A stretch of DNA of 64,000 nt from Citrifermentans bremense (GTDB lineage Bacteria > Desulfobacterota > Desulfuromonadia > Geobacterales > Geobacteraceae): the NCBI RefSeq assembly GCF_014218275.1, contig NZ_AP023213.1, forward strand, positions 372,001-436,000, given 5' to 3'. A program made the position numbers and the translations under genes. The notes below the pieces were generated by a model, which was not told the DNA's origin, did no database searches, and saw only the letters and a list, made by a program, of their open reading frames with translations. Shown here one piece after another: positions 44,901 to 54,512 of the stretch (its first letter is position 1; every line of letters begins with the position of its first letter).

Positions 44901-45110
44901 ATGGAGCTGAAAAACAGGATCTGGATGAACGGGAATCTCGAATGGTACGCCTACATCGGCGACGCCGAGGTGTTCCTCGGTAGCCGCGAGGTTCCCATAC
45001 CGCTGGAGGAAGGGGACAAGTGGACCAACGCCTACGGCGACGTTTTCGAGGTGGTCGACTCGGCCATCGTCCACATGGAAAGGGTCGAACCGCCCCAGAG
45101 ATACTGGTAA
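44901..45110 (+). CDS. Conserved small hypothetical protein
   Basis: 69 residues, soluble, mixed alpha/beta, Trp- and Glu-rich (IWMNGNLEWYAYIG, LEEGDKWTNAYGDVFEVV). GGAGG sits nine bases before the ATG. I know no function. It is monocistronic with a ~110-bp gap before the Rrf2 gene. Confidence 0.65.
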   Translation: MELKNRIWMNGNLEWYAYIGDAEVFLGSREVPIPLEEGDKWTNAYGDVFEVVDSAIVHMERVEPPQRYW

Positions 45111-45162
45111 CCAAGCCACTTTGCCCAGGTAGACAATTACAGGGCCCTCCCTGTTTATATTC

Positions 45163-45191
45163 TTGACATGGAAAATGTGGTACTGTATCTT
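45163..45191 (+). promoter_or_regulatory. Sigma-70-type promoter for the Rrf2 gene
   Basis: TTGACA (45163-45168), a 17-bp spacer, and TATCTT (45186-45191). 33 bp before the Rrf2 start. As Rrf2 regulators are often autoregulated, the spacer or flanks may be the operator. Confidence 0.65.
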
Positions 45192-45223
45192 CAGTTAGCC
45201 TTTAAAACAGGGGAGATACTATC

Positions 45224-45682
45224 ATGAGATTATCCACCAAGAGCCGCTACGGACTGCGGGCTCTTTTCGACATCGCCTACAACGCCGGGAGCCAGCCGGC
45301 GCAGATCCAGGACATATCGCGCCGGCAGGACATCTCGCCGCGCTACCTGGAGCAGATCTTCCAGGGGCTTAAGAAGCACGGGATTTTGAAGAGCAAGCGC
45401 GGACCTCAGGGGGGCTACTGCCTCGCCAAGAGCCCGGAGGAGATCACGGTGCGCGCCGTCGTCGAGGCGACCGAAGGGGATACCCTCATCGTCGACTGTT
45501 CCGGCCGCAAGAAGGGTGAGTGCAGCTTCGACGGCAGTTGCGTCACCCAGACCGTCTGGGAAGAGTCCAACAACAGGCTGAACGAGTTCTTCGAGTCCAT
45601 TACCCTGAAGACCTTGTGCGACCGCGGCGAGTCGCTCGGCATCAAGCGGGAGCAGGACCACCGCTTCATGTACTTCATCTAG
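45224..45682 (+). CDS. Rrf2-family transcriptional regulator
   Basis: 152 residues. The N-terminal winged helix is typical (RLSTKSRYGLRALFDIA, DISPRYLEQIFQGLKKHGIL, KSKRGPQGGYCLAK). Three cysteines in the middle (VDCSGRKKGECSFDGSC, spacing C-x7-C-x5-C) can bind an Fe-S cluster as in IscR. Likely senses Fe-S or redox status. larE lies 73 bp downstream, so it may regulate it or be read through. Confidence 0.93.
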   Translation: MRLSTKSRYGLRALFDIAYNAGSQPAQIQDISRRQDISPRYLEQIFQGLKKHGILKSKRGPQGGYCLAKSPEEITVRAVVEATEGDTLIVDCSGRKKGECSFDGSCVTQTVWEESNNRLNEFFESITLKTLCDRGESLGIKREQDHRFMYFI

Positions 45683-45755
45683 GGGCGGGGTGGAAAGGGG
45701 GGTGGCGCCAGGAGATTTCCTGACGGCTCCTCTGGCCCCGCCCGAACACTACCTT

Positions 45756-46562
45756 ATGCAAACTCCCCAGGACAAGTACTTGAAGCTGCAGGAGATCCTG
45801 CGTGACATGGGATCCCTGCTGGTCGCCTTCTCCGGCGGCGTCGACTCTACCTTCCTTCTCAAGGCCGCCTTTGACACCCTGGGCGGCGAAAGGGTGCTGG
45901 CGGTCACCGCCACCTCCCCCACCTATCCCGAATCGGAGCTTGCCGAGGCCACGCGGCTGGCTGCCCTGATAGGGGCCCGCCAGGAGCTCGTGGTCTCCAA
46001 CGAGCTGGAGATCCCCGGTTTCAGCCACAACCCCAAGGACCGCTGCTATCACTGCAAAAGCGAGTTGTTCCGGATCTGCACCGAAAAGGCGCGGGAGCAC
46101 TCCCTTTCCTTCGTCGCCGACGGGAGCAACACCGACGACCTGGGCGATTACCGCCCCGGCCGCACCGCCGCCTGCGAGCTGAAGGTGCGCTCGCCGCTTC
46201 TGGAGGCGGGGCTTTCTAAAAGTGACATCCGGGAGCTGAGCCGCGGGCTCGGGCTCCCCACCTGGGCCAAGCAGGCCTATGCCTGCCTGGCCAGCCGCTT
46301 CCCCTACGGGACCGAGATCACGGAGCAGAGGCTGAACCAGGTGGAGCGCTGCGAGGAGTTCTTGAAGGGGGAGGGGTTCACCGTGTACCGGGTGAGGTTT
46401 CATCTGGAAAGCGCGCGCATCGAACTGAGCGAGGCGGAGCTGCCGCGTATGCTGGAGCCCTCGCTGAGAGCGAGGACCCTGGAGTTTTTCCGCGCCGCCG
46501 GCTTCACCTATGTATCGCTGGACCTGCAGGGGTATCGCGCCGGAAGCATGAACGAGGGGTAG
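45756..46562 (+). CDS. larE: ATP-dependent sacrificial sulfur transferase LarE
   Basis: 268 residues. PP-loop LLVAFSGGVDSTFLLKAA, CYHCKSELF and ADGSNTDDLGDYRPG, with the sacrificial Cys in AYACLASRFPYG. LarE adds sulfur to the nickel-pincer cofactor precursor; larB and larC are not in the window. ATG 45756 is chosen by homology to usual N-termini; the frame is open from 45690. Confidence 0.9.
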   Translation: MQTPQDKYLKLQEILRDMGSLLVAFSGGVDSTFLLKAAFDTLGGERVLAVTATSPTYPESELAEATRLAALIGARQELVVSNELEIPGFSHNPKDRCYHCKSELFRICTEKAREHSLSFVADGSNTDDLGDYRPGRTAACELKVRSPLLEAGLSKSDIRELSRGLGLPTWAKQAYACLASRFPYGTEITEQRLNQVERCEEFLKGEGFTVYRVRFHLESARIELSEAELPRMLEPSLRARTLEFFRAAGFTYVSLDLQGYRAGSMNEG

Positions 46563-46578
46563 GGCGAGAGCCGGCGCC

Positions 46579-47013
46579 CTATTTCACCTCGACTGTGACC
46601 GGTTTGGCGCGCAGCTTGGGGATCACGATGGTGAGGACGCCGTAGTCGCAACTGGCGCTGATCCGGTCGGTGTCGAGATCGCCCGGCAACGCAAAGCTTC
46701 TCTGGAAGGGGCCGAAGTAGCGCTCGATCCTGTGGAAGTTCTCCTTCCTGATCTCCTCGGAGTGCCTGCGCTCCCCCTTCACGGTGAGGGTCTGCTCCTC
46801 CACCTTGATCTCGATGTCCTTTTGCTCCATGTCCGGAACTTCAACCTTGACGGTGACCGCCGCGGCGTCTTCATAGACGTCGGCGGGGGGATGCCAGACA
46901 CCTTCCCTTATCTCTTCGCCGATCTCCCTGGTCCACGCCATGTCCAAAAGCCGGTTCATCTTGTCCTGCATGCTTCTGAGTTCGCTCAACGGGTTGTACC
47001 TGACGATCGCCAT
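46579..47013 (-). CDS. Hsp20/alpha-crystallin small heat-shock protein
   Basis: 144 residues. The N-terminus MAIVRYNPLSELRSMQDKMNR is typical; the alpha-crystallin domain has VTVKVEVPDMEQKDIEIKV and RSFALPGDLDTDRI, ending GVLTIVIPKLRAKP with the IxI-like IVI. An ATP-independent holdase. ATG 47013 is preferred over 47046. Confidence 0.94.
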   Translation of the reverse strand: MAIVRYNPLSELRSMQDKMNRLLDMAWTREIGEEIREGVWHPPADVYEDAAAVTVKVEVPDMEQKDIEIKVEEQTLTVKGERRHSEEIRKENFHRIERYFGPFQRSFALPGDLDTDRISASCDYGVLTIVIPKLRAKPVTVEVK

Positions 47014-47120
47014 CGCTCTCCTCCGTCCGGCGCCTGGGCGCCCCAAAATGCAGATATCAAATTAAGGGGAGGGGGCCGTCTCCTCAAGCCCCCTCCCCGT
47101 TGTTCCTATCCTGCCGTCTT

Positions 47121-47294
47121 TTAGACTCTCTTTCCTTTGGGAATTGTGTGTTTCAGTTTCTTGGAGCCGTCATAGAGGTGTTGCTTTGTCAGTTCCCGCT
47201 GTGCCTTGAGGTCTTTTTTGTCGTAATCCACTGCCAGGTTGATTTCCATCTCCTGTGCCAATTCGTCGATGGTTCTCTCTTCGTCTCGTGCCAT
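47121..47294 (-). CDS. Small charged hypothetical protein
   Basis: 57 residues, acid- and Lys-rich, no signal peptide: ARDEERTIDELAQEMEINLA, AQRELTKQHLYDGSKKLKH. GGGAG precedes ATG 47294. No family recognised. The upstream frame to 47429 is not supported. Confidence 0.6.
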   Translation of the reverse strand: MARDEERTIDELAQEMEINLAVDYDKKDLKAQRELTKQHLYDGSKKLKHTIPKGKRV

Positions 47295-47479
47295 GCTGGC
47301 TCCCCTTGATCCTGGTTGTTGTGAGTCGACTACCAAAATGCGCTGAACCTGCTGCACCCCCTTTTTAGTTTTCCAAATCATAGCAGTTTGGCACTTTTTT
47401 GCAACAGAACATTTCGCCTTGAACCACAAGGGTTTATCGGATAATATGGGCGGGAATTTGCCCCAACGAAGGAGCCTTT

Positions 47480-47653
47480 ATGGTGCAGTACAAGGTGGTC
47501 GAACTGAGTCACGTCTCCGAGGAAACGATCGAGGAGGCGTTGAACGAATGGACCCGCAAGGGGTGGAAATTTGACGCCCTGCAGTTCGCCATGCGCGACG
47601 CAAGCCGCCGCCCCGCCATGGCCTTTGTAGTATTCACACGCGAGGAGCCCTAG
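47480..47653 (+). CDS. Small DUF4177-like protein coupled to polA
   Basis: 57 residues: VQYKVVELSHVSEETIEEAL and NEWTRKGWKFDALQ, a pattern like DUF4177 (a strand-helix-strand with WxxxGW). GAAGGAG at 47468-47474 gives a clear start. Its stop codon overlaps the polA GTG start by one base, so the two are probably cotranslated. Confidence 0.75.
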   Translation: MVQYKVVELSHVSEETIEEALNEWTRKGWKFDALQFAMRDASRRPAMAFVVFTREEP

Positions 47654-50331
47654 TGACAACTGAAACAGAGACGCTGTACCTTCTGGACGGCTCTTCCTAC
47701 ATATACCGCGCCTATTTCGCCATCAGGCACCTCTCCTCCCCCAACGGTTTTCCCACCAACGCGCTCTACGGCTTCACCCAGATGCTCCTCAAGGTGATGA
47801 AGGACCGGGCTCCGGCCCACGTCGCCGTCATCTTCGACGCCGGCAAGATCACCTTCAGAAACGAGCTCTTCCCCGCCTACAAGGCAACCCGGAGCGCAAT
47901 GCCTGAGGACCTGGCCCAACAGATCGAGCCGATCAAGCAGATGGTGCGCGCCTTCAACATCCCGGCGCTGGAGCTGCCCGGGTACGAGGCGGACGACATC
48001 ATCGGCACAATCGCCAAGAAGTGCGAGGCCCAGGGGATGTCCTGCGTCGTCGTCACCGGCGACAAGGATCTGATGCAGATCGTATCCGACCGGGTCACCC
48101 TGCTCGACACCATGAAAGAGAAGAGCTCCGGTATCGCCGACGTGTACGAGAAGTTCGGCGTGGCGCCGGAACGGGTGGTGGACGTGCTGGCCCTTTGGGG
48201 GGACGCCTCTGACAATATCCCCGGGGTCCCCGGCATCGGCGAGGTGACGGCGAAGAAACTGTTGCAGGAGTTCGGCTCCCTCGACGAGCTCCTGGCCCGC
48301 GCCGGCGAGGTGAAGGGGAAAAACGGCGAAAGGCTGGTGGAGTTCGCCGACCAGGCGCGCCTTTGCCGCACCCTTGCCACCATCGACTGCAACGTCCCCA
48401 TCGAGTACAGCATCGACGACTTCGCTGTCACCCCCCCCGACAACCGCCGTCTTGCGTCCCTCTTCCGCGAGTACGGCTTCGCCACCCTCTTGAAGGACCT
48501 GACCAGCTCTCCCACCCTCTCCTGCGACCGCTACTCGCTGGTCCTGGCCGAGGCGGAGCTGCGCCAGGTGGTATCCGAGCTGGAAAAGGCCCCTGCCTTC
48601 GCCATCGACCTGGAGACCACGAGCCTGAACCCGAGGGAGGCGCGCGTCGTGGGATACGCGGTGAGCTGCCGCCCGCACGAGGCGTGGTACATCCCGGTCG
48701 GGCACCGCTACCTGGGGGCGCCGGAGCAGCTTCCCGAGGCACTGGTGCTGGAGCTGCTCGGGCCGCTCTTGAAGGACCCCGCGCGCCGCAAGATCGGCCA
48801 GAACCTGAAGTACGACTACCAGGTGCTCCGGATAGCGGGGATCGAGCTGACGGGGATCTGGTGCGACACCATGCTTGCCGCCTACCTGGTGAACCCGGCG
48901 CGCAACAGCCAGGGGCTGGACGCCCTGGCGCTGGAGTACCTGGACCACCGCATGATCTCTTACTCCGAGGTGGCGGGAAGCGGCAAGTGCGAGCTGAACT
49001 TCTCCGAGGTTGATCTGGACCGCGCCGGTCCCTACTCCTGCGAGGACGCCGACGCCACTTACCTCCTGCACGAGATACTGCTCCCCAAGGTGCGGGAGCA
49101 GGGGATGGAGGAGCTTCTCTTCGACCTGGAGATGCCGCTGATGCGGATCCTGGCCGACATGGAGCTCCACGGGGTGAAGCTGGACGTGGAACTCATGAAG
49201 GAGCTCTCCACAGGGTTCGGCAGACAGCTGATCGAGCTGGAAGCGCAGATCCACGAGCACTGTGGCGGCCCCTTCAACATCAACTCGCCCAAGCAGCTCG
49301 GGGAGATGCTCTTCGAGCGCATGGGGCTCGCGGTCGGGAAGAAGACCAAGGGGAAGACCGGCTGGTCCACCAACGTGGAGGAACTGGAGCGGCTGGCCGA
49401 GGAACACGAGGTGGCGAGGCTACTTTTGCAGTACCGAAGCATCTCGAAGCTGAAATCGACCTACACCGACGCGCTCCCGAAGCTCGTCGATCCCGCCACC
49501 GGCCGCGTGCACACCTCCTACAATCAGGCCGTGACCAGCACCGGCAGGCTCTCCTCGAGCGACCCGAACCTGCAGAACATACCTATCCGGGGCGAGGAGG
49601 GACGCGGCATCAGGCGCGCCTTCATCGCGGAGCCGGGGAGCTTGATGCTCTCGGCCGACTACTCCCAGATCGAGCTCAGGGTGCTGGCGCACCTCTCCGG
49701 CGACCGCGTCCTTTGCGATGCCTTCGCCGCTGGCGAGGACATCCATCGCCGCACCGCTTCCGAGGTCTTCGGCATGTTCCCGGAGCTCGTGACCTCCGAG
49801 ATGAGGCGCCAGGCCAAGGTGATCAACTTCGGCGTCATCTACGGGCAGGGGGCCTTCAGCCTCGCCAAGGAGCTGGGGGTGACCCCGAAGCAGGCAAAGG
49901 CGTTCATCGACAGCTACTTCGAGCGTCACAGCGGCGCGCGGAGCTTTCTCGACAGCTGCATCAGGGAGGCGGAGGTCTGCGGCTTCGTCACCACGATCAT
50001 GGGGAGAAGGCTCTGCATCCCCGAGATCGCCAGCAAAAACGGCAACGTGCGCGCCTTCGCCCAGAGGAACGCAGTGAACTACCCGATCCAGGGCTCCGCC
50101 GCCGACATCATCAAGGCCGCCATGCTGAGGGTGAGCCGACGCATGCAGCAGGAGCGGGTGGCGAGCCGGCTGATCATGCAGGTGCACGACGAACTGGTTT
50201 TCGAGGTCCCCGAGGGGGAGCGCGGTCTCATGGAGGAGCTGGTGCGTACCGAGATGGAGGCAGCACTGCCGCTGTCGGTGCCTCTCAAGGTCGACCTCAA
50301 TTTCGGGCTCAACTGGAGCGAGGCGCACTAG
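47653..50331 (+). CDS. polA: DNA polymerase I
   Basis: 892 residues from a GTG. Domains: 5' nuclease (1-265; LLDGSSYIYRAYFAI, TGDKDLMQIVSDRVTLLDT), 3'-5' exonuclease (~300-480; AFAIDLETTSLNP keeps the D-x-E, and ANYDA-like CEDADATYLLHE), and family A polymerase (~540-892; ADYSQIELRVLAHLSGD, RRQAKVINFGVIYGQG, IMQVHDELVFEVP). The exonuclease motifs look intact, unlike in some polA lineages. It fills gaps in repair and removes Okazaki primers. Confidence 0.97.
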   Translation: MTTETETLYLLDGSSYIYRAYFAIRHLSSPNGFPTNALYGFTQMLLKVMKDRAPAHVAVIFDAGKITFRNELFPAYKATRSAMPEDLAQQIEPIKQMVRAFNIPALELPGYEADDIIGTIAKKCEAQGMSCVVVTGDKDLMQIVSDRVTLLDTMKEKSSGIADVYEKFGVAPERVVDVLALWGDASDNIPGVPGIGEVTAKKLLQEFGSLDELLARAGEVKGKNGERLVEFADQARLCRTLATIDCNVPIEYSIDDFAVTPPDNRRLASLFREYGFATLLKDLTSSPTLSCDRYSLVLAEAELRQVVSELEKAPAFAIDLETTSLNPREARVVGYAVSCRPHEAWYIPVGHRYLGAPEQLPEALVLELLGPLLKDPARRKIGQNLKYDYQVLRIAGIELTGIWCDTMLAAYLVNPARNSQGLDALALEYLDHRMISYSEVAGSGKCELNFSEVDLDRAGPYSCEDADATYLLHEILLPKVREQGMEELLFDLEMPLMRILADMELHGVKLDVELMKELSTGFGRQLIELEAQIHEHCGGPFNINSPKQLGEMLFERMGLAVGKKTKGKTGWSTNVEELERLAEEHEVARLLLQYRSISKLKSTYTDALPKLVDPATGRVHTSYNQAVTSTGRLSSSDPNLQNIPIRGEEGRGIRRAFIAEPGSLMLSADYSQIELRVLAHLSGDRVLCDAFAAGEDIHRRTASEVFGMFPELVTSEMRRQAKVINFGVIYGQGAFSLAKELGVTPKQAKAFIDSYFERHSGARSFLDSCIREAEVCGFVTTIMGRRLCIPEIASKNGNVRAFAQRNAVNYPIQGSAADIIKAAMLRVSRRMQQERVASRLIMQVHDELVFEVPEGERGLMEELVRTEMEAALPLSVPLKVDLNFGLNWSEAH

Positions 50332-50398
50332 ATCTTTGTTGGCCAGCTGTTGGACTGGTCGGGTTTCCGATGAACAAAGCGGGTCCGGAGAGGCGATA

Positions 50399-51388
50399 AT
50401 GACCGAGCAATTGGAGCAGTACGCAGCGCATTTCCAGGAAGGTGGACGGGTCAGGGTAGGGGTGCCGCTCCAGGGGGGGGGAGCCTTCGCCGAATGGGGG
50501 GTGGTGGCGTCGCTGGACCACGACCTTTTGCAGCTCTACCTCTCCAGGGACCAGCTTCCCGAGCAGGCGCGCCTGGAACTGGGGCGGACCCTCGACCTGG
50601 CGCTCAAGGGAAAGGAGGGAACGCTCGGCTGCCGCGGCGTGCTCGTCGCCGACGACAAGCTGGACCACCGGCTGCTGCTGCGGCTGGTGGAGGACGTCGG
50701 CCCCTTCGAGCCCAGGGAGTACTTCCGCCAGGACGTCTACGTTCCCCTGATCTGCCGGCGCACCATAAGCCAGTTCCCCGAGGAGGTGCGGCTGCGCTGG
50801 GAGGAGTCGCGCAGGGAGATCGAGTTCGCCGCTCAGGAGCCGGAGCCGGGGGAGCTGGAGGAAGTGACGGACAGCAGGGAGGAGATCAGGGCCAGGCTGG
50901 AAAAGCGCATGGTGGCGCACCCCGTGGCGGCGAACCTTAGCGGCGGCGGGGTCCGGCTCAACATCGCCGAGCGCTTCAAAGAGGGGGAGTTGGTGGAGTT
51001 GAGCTTCTATCTGCCGCACCCTTCGAAGATCATCGAGGTCATCGGAGAGGTGGTCCAGGTGAAGGCGCTCCCCGACGGGGTGCGCTTCAGCACGGCGCTT
51101 CGGTACCGCTTCATCGACGAGGCCGACCGCGACCGGCTTATCGGCTACATCTCGGCCGAGCAACTGCACCAGATGTCACAGCACGGACCGCGTGGGGTGC
51201 TTTCTCCGCTGGAGCGCCCCTCCATTTTGCGCCGCCGCCTGCAGATAGCCATCGCCCTCACGCTTCTGGCGGGGTTTCTGGGGTGCCAGGCGCGGGCCAT
51301 TCTGGTGGCGAAAGAGCGGGGCGAGAAGTGGGAGATTCAGCGCGTCTTCGACCAGGGGATCTTTGAGTTCCTCAGGCGGCAGAGGTGA
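50399..51388 (+). CDS. YcgR-like/PilZ-domain protein with C-terminal TM segment
   Basis: 329 residues. The N-terminal ~110 residues resemble a YcgR-N/PilZN-type split barrel (GRVRVGVPLQ-like RVRVGVPLQGGGAF). A PilZ domain at about 165-275 keeps ANLSGGGVRLNI (D/N-x-S-x-x-G) for c-di-GMP. A hydrophobic helix (RRRLQIAIALTLLAGFLGCQ) near the C-terminus suggests membrane attachment. ATG 50399 has GGAGAGG upstream; the frame extends back to 50336. It converges with and overlaps the HDOD gene by 17 bp. Confidence 0.85.
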   Translation: MTEQLEQYAAHFQEGGRVRVGVPLQGGGAFAEWGVVASLDHDLLQLYLSRDQLPEQARLELGRTLDLALKGKEGTLGCRGVLVADDKLDHRLLLRLVEDVGPFEPREYFRQDVYVPLICRRTISQFPEEVRLRWEESRREIEFAAQEPEPGELEEVTDSREEIRARLEKRMVAHPVAANLSGGGVRLNIAERFKEGELVELSFYLPHPSKIIEVIGEVVQVKALPDGVRFSTALRYRFIDEADRDRLIGYISAEQLHQMSQHGPRGVLSPLERPSILRRRLQIAIALTLLAGFLGCQARAILVAKERGEKWEIQRVFDQGIFEFLRRQR

Positions 51389-52223
51389 CCATCTCCATGG
51401 CGTCCTCGATGGTGATCTCAAGTTCGGCCAGCATGATCTCCTTGATCCCCATCCCCTGGGCCTCGAAGGTCGCGGCCAGCATCAGGTTCGGCTCCGGCGG
51501 CGAGCCTAGCCCGAGCTTGCGGCAGGCGTGGTCCACCAGGCGCACCAGGGCGAGGAGCACGTCGCTTGTGTCGCTTTGCTCTTTGTGGTGGTCCCTGACG
51601 ATGGTGCAGTAGATTTCCGGCAGGTTCCACTTCTGCATCAGCTGGTATCCCGACTCGGCGTGCATCGCCGTCATGATCTCGTTGGTCAACTCCCGTGACA
51701 CCTTCTTCTGCCCGCCGTCGGCAAGCATGATCCCCTCCAGCACCCTTAGAATCAGCAGGCAGCCGATGTCGTGCAGCAGTCCGGCGATGAAACCCTCCTG
51801 GGCGAGCTGCTTGTAGCCGCTTTTCTCGCACAGCCACCTGGTCCCGATGGCGCAGCCGATGGCGTGCTTCCACAAAAGCTGCGAGTGGCTCTTCAATTCA
51901 GGGATGGTGAAGCTGTTGTAGCTGCTTTGCTGCGAGGCGAGCATGGCCACGCTGGCGATCTCCCGCGCCCCAAGTCTGACCACCGCATCGGTGATGGTGG
52001 TGACCTTGGCGAGTCCGCTGAAGAAGGCGGAGTTGGCGAGCCTCAGGATCTGGCTGGTGAGGGCCTGGTCCTTGATGATCAGCGCCACCACCTGGTCGAT
52101 GCTGAAGTCCTTGGCCGCCAGGATCCCCTGCAGCTTGATGGCTATGGGGTGGAACACCGGCAGGTTGAGCGATTCCGATTCAAGCTGCTCCTTCACTACC
52201 TCGACGAAGGGTCTGCTGTGCAT
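51372..52223 (-). CDS. HDOD-domain signalling protein
   Basis: 283 residues. HDOD core: IIKDQALTSQILRLANSAFF, VTTITDAVVRLGAREIASVAMLA, and the HD-like GLLHDIGCLLI. HDOD proteins regulate chemotaxis or c-di-GMP pathways by protein contact, mostly without catalysis. ATG 52223 is 1 bp after the GspE-like stop, so they form one operon. Confidence 0.9.
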   Translation of the reverse strand: MHSRPFVEVVKEQLESESLNLPVFHPIAIKLQGILAAKDFSIDQVVALIIKDQALTSQILRLANSAFFSGLAKVTTITDAVVRLGAREIASVAMLASQQSSYNSFTIPELKSHSQLLWKHAIGCAIGTRWLCEKSGYKQLAQEGFIAGLLHDIGCLLILRVLEGIMLADGGQKKVSRELTNEIMTAMHAESGYQLMQKWNLPEIYCTIVRDHHKEQSDTSDVLLALVRLVDHACRKLGLGSPPEPNLMLAATFEAQGMGIKEIMLAELEITIEDAMEMVTSAA

Positions 52224-52224
52224 G

Positions 52225-54213
52225 TCAATCCCCCAAAAGGCGCCTGATCTCGGCAATCGGGCGCGGTTTGCCGATCCTGGGAAGAAGCCGCACCGTGTCG
52301 TGCAGCGACACGAGGCCCGAGGCGGCCTTGGCTAAACCCGACTCCAGGAGCGTGACCATCCCGGTGCTCTCCGTGGAGATCTTCCTGATCTCGTAGGAGG
52401 TCTTCTTGCTGAGGATGGCGTCCTTCACCAGTTCGTTCAGTATCAGCATCTCGAACACCCCCACCCTGCCGCGGTAACCGCTGTACCGGCACTTGGCGCA
52501 CCCCCGGCCGATCCTGAACTCCGCCCCCCTGAGGTCGGCGTTGCTGTATCCGATCCTCCGGAGCTCGGTCGGGGTGGGGAGGTAGCCCTCGCTGCATTCA
52601 GGGCAGATGCGGCGCAAAAGCCGCTGCGCCAGGACGCAGACCACGGTCGAGGCGATGAGAAACGCCTCGATGTTCATGTTCATCAGGCGCAAAAGCCCCC
52701 CGACGCTGTCCTCGGTGTGAAAGGTGGTGAGCACCTTGTGGCCGGTGAGCGCCGCCTGGATTGCGGTCTCGGCCGAGAAGCTGTCGCGGATCTCCCCGAG
52801 GACGATCACGTCCGGGTCCTGGCGCACGATGTGCCTCAGGGTCTCCTCGAAGGTCACCCCGATCTTCTGGTTGATGGAGCACTGGGCGATCCCCTCTATC
52901 ACGTACTCGACCGGCTCTTCGGCGGTGACGATGGAGGTGTTCAGGTCGTTTAGGTGGTGCACGCAGCTGTACAGCGTGGAAGTCTTGCCGCTGCCGGTCG
53001 GCCCGGTGATGATCAGGACGCCGCTTGGGGTGTCCAGTGCGTCGTCCATGAAGCGCTCCAGCATGCGCCCGGGCATGCCGATCTCCTTGAGGTCGAGGAG
53101 CTCCCCCTTCATGCTCAAGAGGCGGAGCACGATTTTCTCCCCGTGGATGGTGATGTAGAAGGAGACCCTCATGTCCAGGGTGCTGCCACTTTTGGCGCTT
53201 TCATAGCAGATCCTGCCGTCCTGGTGCCTTCTTCTCTCCGCTATGTCCGCCTCGGCCATCACCTTGATCCTGCTGCTGACGGGAAGCGCCAGCTCCTTGG
53301 CGAAGTCCTTGTACAGGACCAGCATCCCGTCCCGCCTGAAGCGTACCCTGAGCGCGCTGCGCATCGGTTCGATATGTATGTCGCTGGCCCCCTCCTTCAG
53401 GGCCTCCTCGAAGATGGAGTTCACGATCCCCGTCACAGTGTGCTCGTCGGTCGCCGTGCCGTCCCCCTGCACCATCCCCCGCTTCAAAAGGCTAAGCGCG
53501 TCCCGGATCGCCTTCATGGTGCAGATGGCGAAGGACGTGGTGCTCTGGCCGAAGAGCTTCTCCGCCGTCTTTCTCCCCTCCAGGTTCAAGGGGTCCGCGA
53601 TCGCCACGAGGACCTTGCCTCCCTCCTCCTTGACCGGAACGAAGCTGTGCTGCGACAGCCAGTGCTGGGGAACCCGGGCCAAAAGCGCACGGTCGATGCT
53701 GGCCGCGTCCAGGTCGATGAAGGGAAACCCCAGCTGGAAGGCGAGCACCTCGGCCAGGGTGTACTCCTCGATGAAGCGCTGTTCCACCAGGATCTCGCCC
53801 AGCATCTTCGAGTTTTCCCCGTCCCGCTGTATCCCGAGGGCCGCCTGCAGTTCTGTCGGCTTCAGGTAGCCAAGCTCCACCAGCAGGGCGCCAAGCTTCA
53901 CCGATACCATGTTGCTGCGCAGCGTCTCCCTGAGCTGCTCGCGGGTGAAGAAGCCGAGCTCCAGCAGCACGCCGACCAGGGTTCTTGGGGAGAGGAGCTT
54001 CGCCTTCACCCGCTGCGCGTAGCTCAGCTGGGCGTCGGCCAGGTAACCCGACTTCATCAACAGTGCGGCGATCTCAAGGCCTGAGTCTTCCACCCCTTCC
54101 TTGCGGTCCGCCTCCTTCTGGTAGTTGCCGTGACTCTCCATGCACCATCCCCCGCGCCTTTGCTGACCGCCCTCTTTAGATTGGATTCCTTCGCGGACAC
54201 TCTTCATTGACAT
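52225..54213 (-). CDS. GspE/PilB-type ATPase with N-terminal MshEN domain
   Basis: 662 residues. The N-terminal ~200 residues contain MshEN-like c-di-GMP-binding motifs (SVKLGALLVELGYLKPTELQ and a preceding LLSPRTLVGVLLELGFFTRE). The ATPase follows: Asp box VNSIFEEALKEGASDIHIEP, Walker A ITGPTGSGKTSTLYS (~403), Walker B DPDVIVLGEIRD and the His box LTGHKVLTTFHTED. A zinc site is formed by CPEC and CAKC. No gsp or pil genes are adjacent, so its partner is unknown. The start could also be ATG 54141, which has GGGGGA upstream. Confidence 0.92.
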   Translation of the reverse strand: MSMKSVREGIQSKEGGQQRRGGWCMESHGNYQKEADRKEGVEDSGLEIAALLMKSGYLADAQLSYAQRVKAKLLSPRTLVGVLLELGFFTREQLRETLRSNMVSVKLGALLVELGYLKPTELQAALGIQRDGENSKMLGEILVEQRFIEEYTLAEVLAFQLGFPFIDLDAASIDRALLARVPQHWLSQHSFVPVKEEGGKVLVAIADPLNLEGRKTAEKLFGQSTTSFAICTMKAIRDALSLLKRGMVQGDGTATDEHTVTGIVNSIFEEALKEGASDIHIEPMRSALRVRFRRDGMLVLYKDFAKELALPVSSRIKVMAEADIAERRRHQDGRICYESAKSGSTLDMRVSFYITIHGEKIVLRLLSMKGELLDLKEIGMPGRMLERFMDDALDTPSGVLIITGPTGSGKTSTLYSCVHHLNDLNTSIVTAEEPVEYVIEGIAQCSINQKIGVTFEETLRHIVRQDPDVIVLGEIRDSFSAETAIQAALTGHKVLTTFHTEDSVGGLLRLMNMNIEAFLIASTVVCVLAQRLLRRICPECSEGYLPTPTELRRIGYSNADLRGAEFRIGRGCAKCRYSGYRGRVGVFEMLILNELVKDAILSKKTSYEIRKISTESTGMVTLLESGLAKAASGLVSLHDTVRLLPRIGKPRPIAEIRRLLGD

Positions 54214-54512
54214 GGGTCCCGAATCCTTGGTAGTATACCATGCCGATTGGAGTGGGCTAATTTAACTCCTCTGAAGAAGTTGCCGCTGGTCCGATGTGGA
54301 TTCCCACTTAGATATCAGAATGTTATCCGCCAGGAATGGCGCGGCCGCCGTCGCGAAATAAAGACGCGCCTGCCCCATTTCCCTCTTCTTCGTAGGTAAG
54401 GGGGCCAGATTAGCGACCCATCGACGTGAGACTCATTAGAAACAGGCGGCAAAACCGCTGCCGAACCGGAACCGGCCGATCACCCGGCCGACCAGATAGA
54501 GAGGGGCGCAGC

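Noticed and set aside
47650-49407. 585-aa minus-strand ORF
   Set aside because: Antisense to polA; low-complexity composition.
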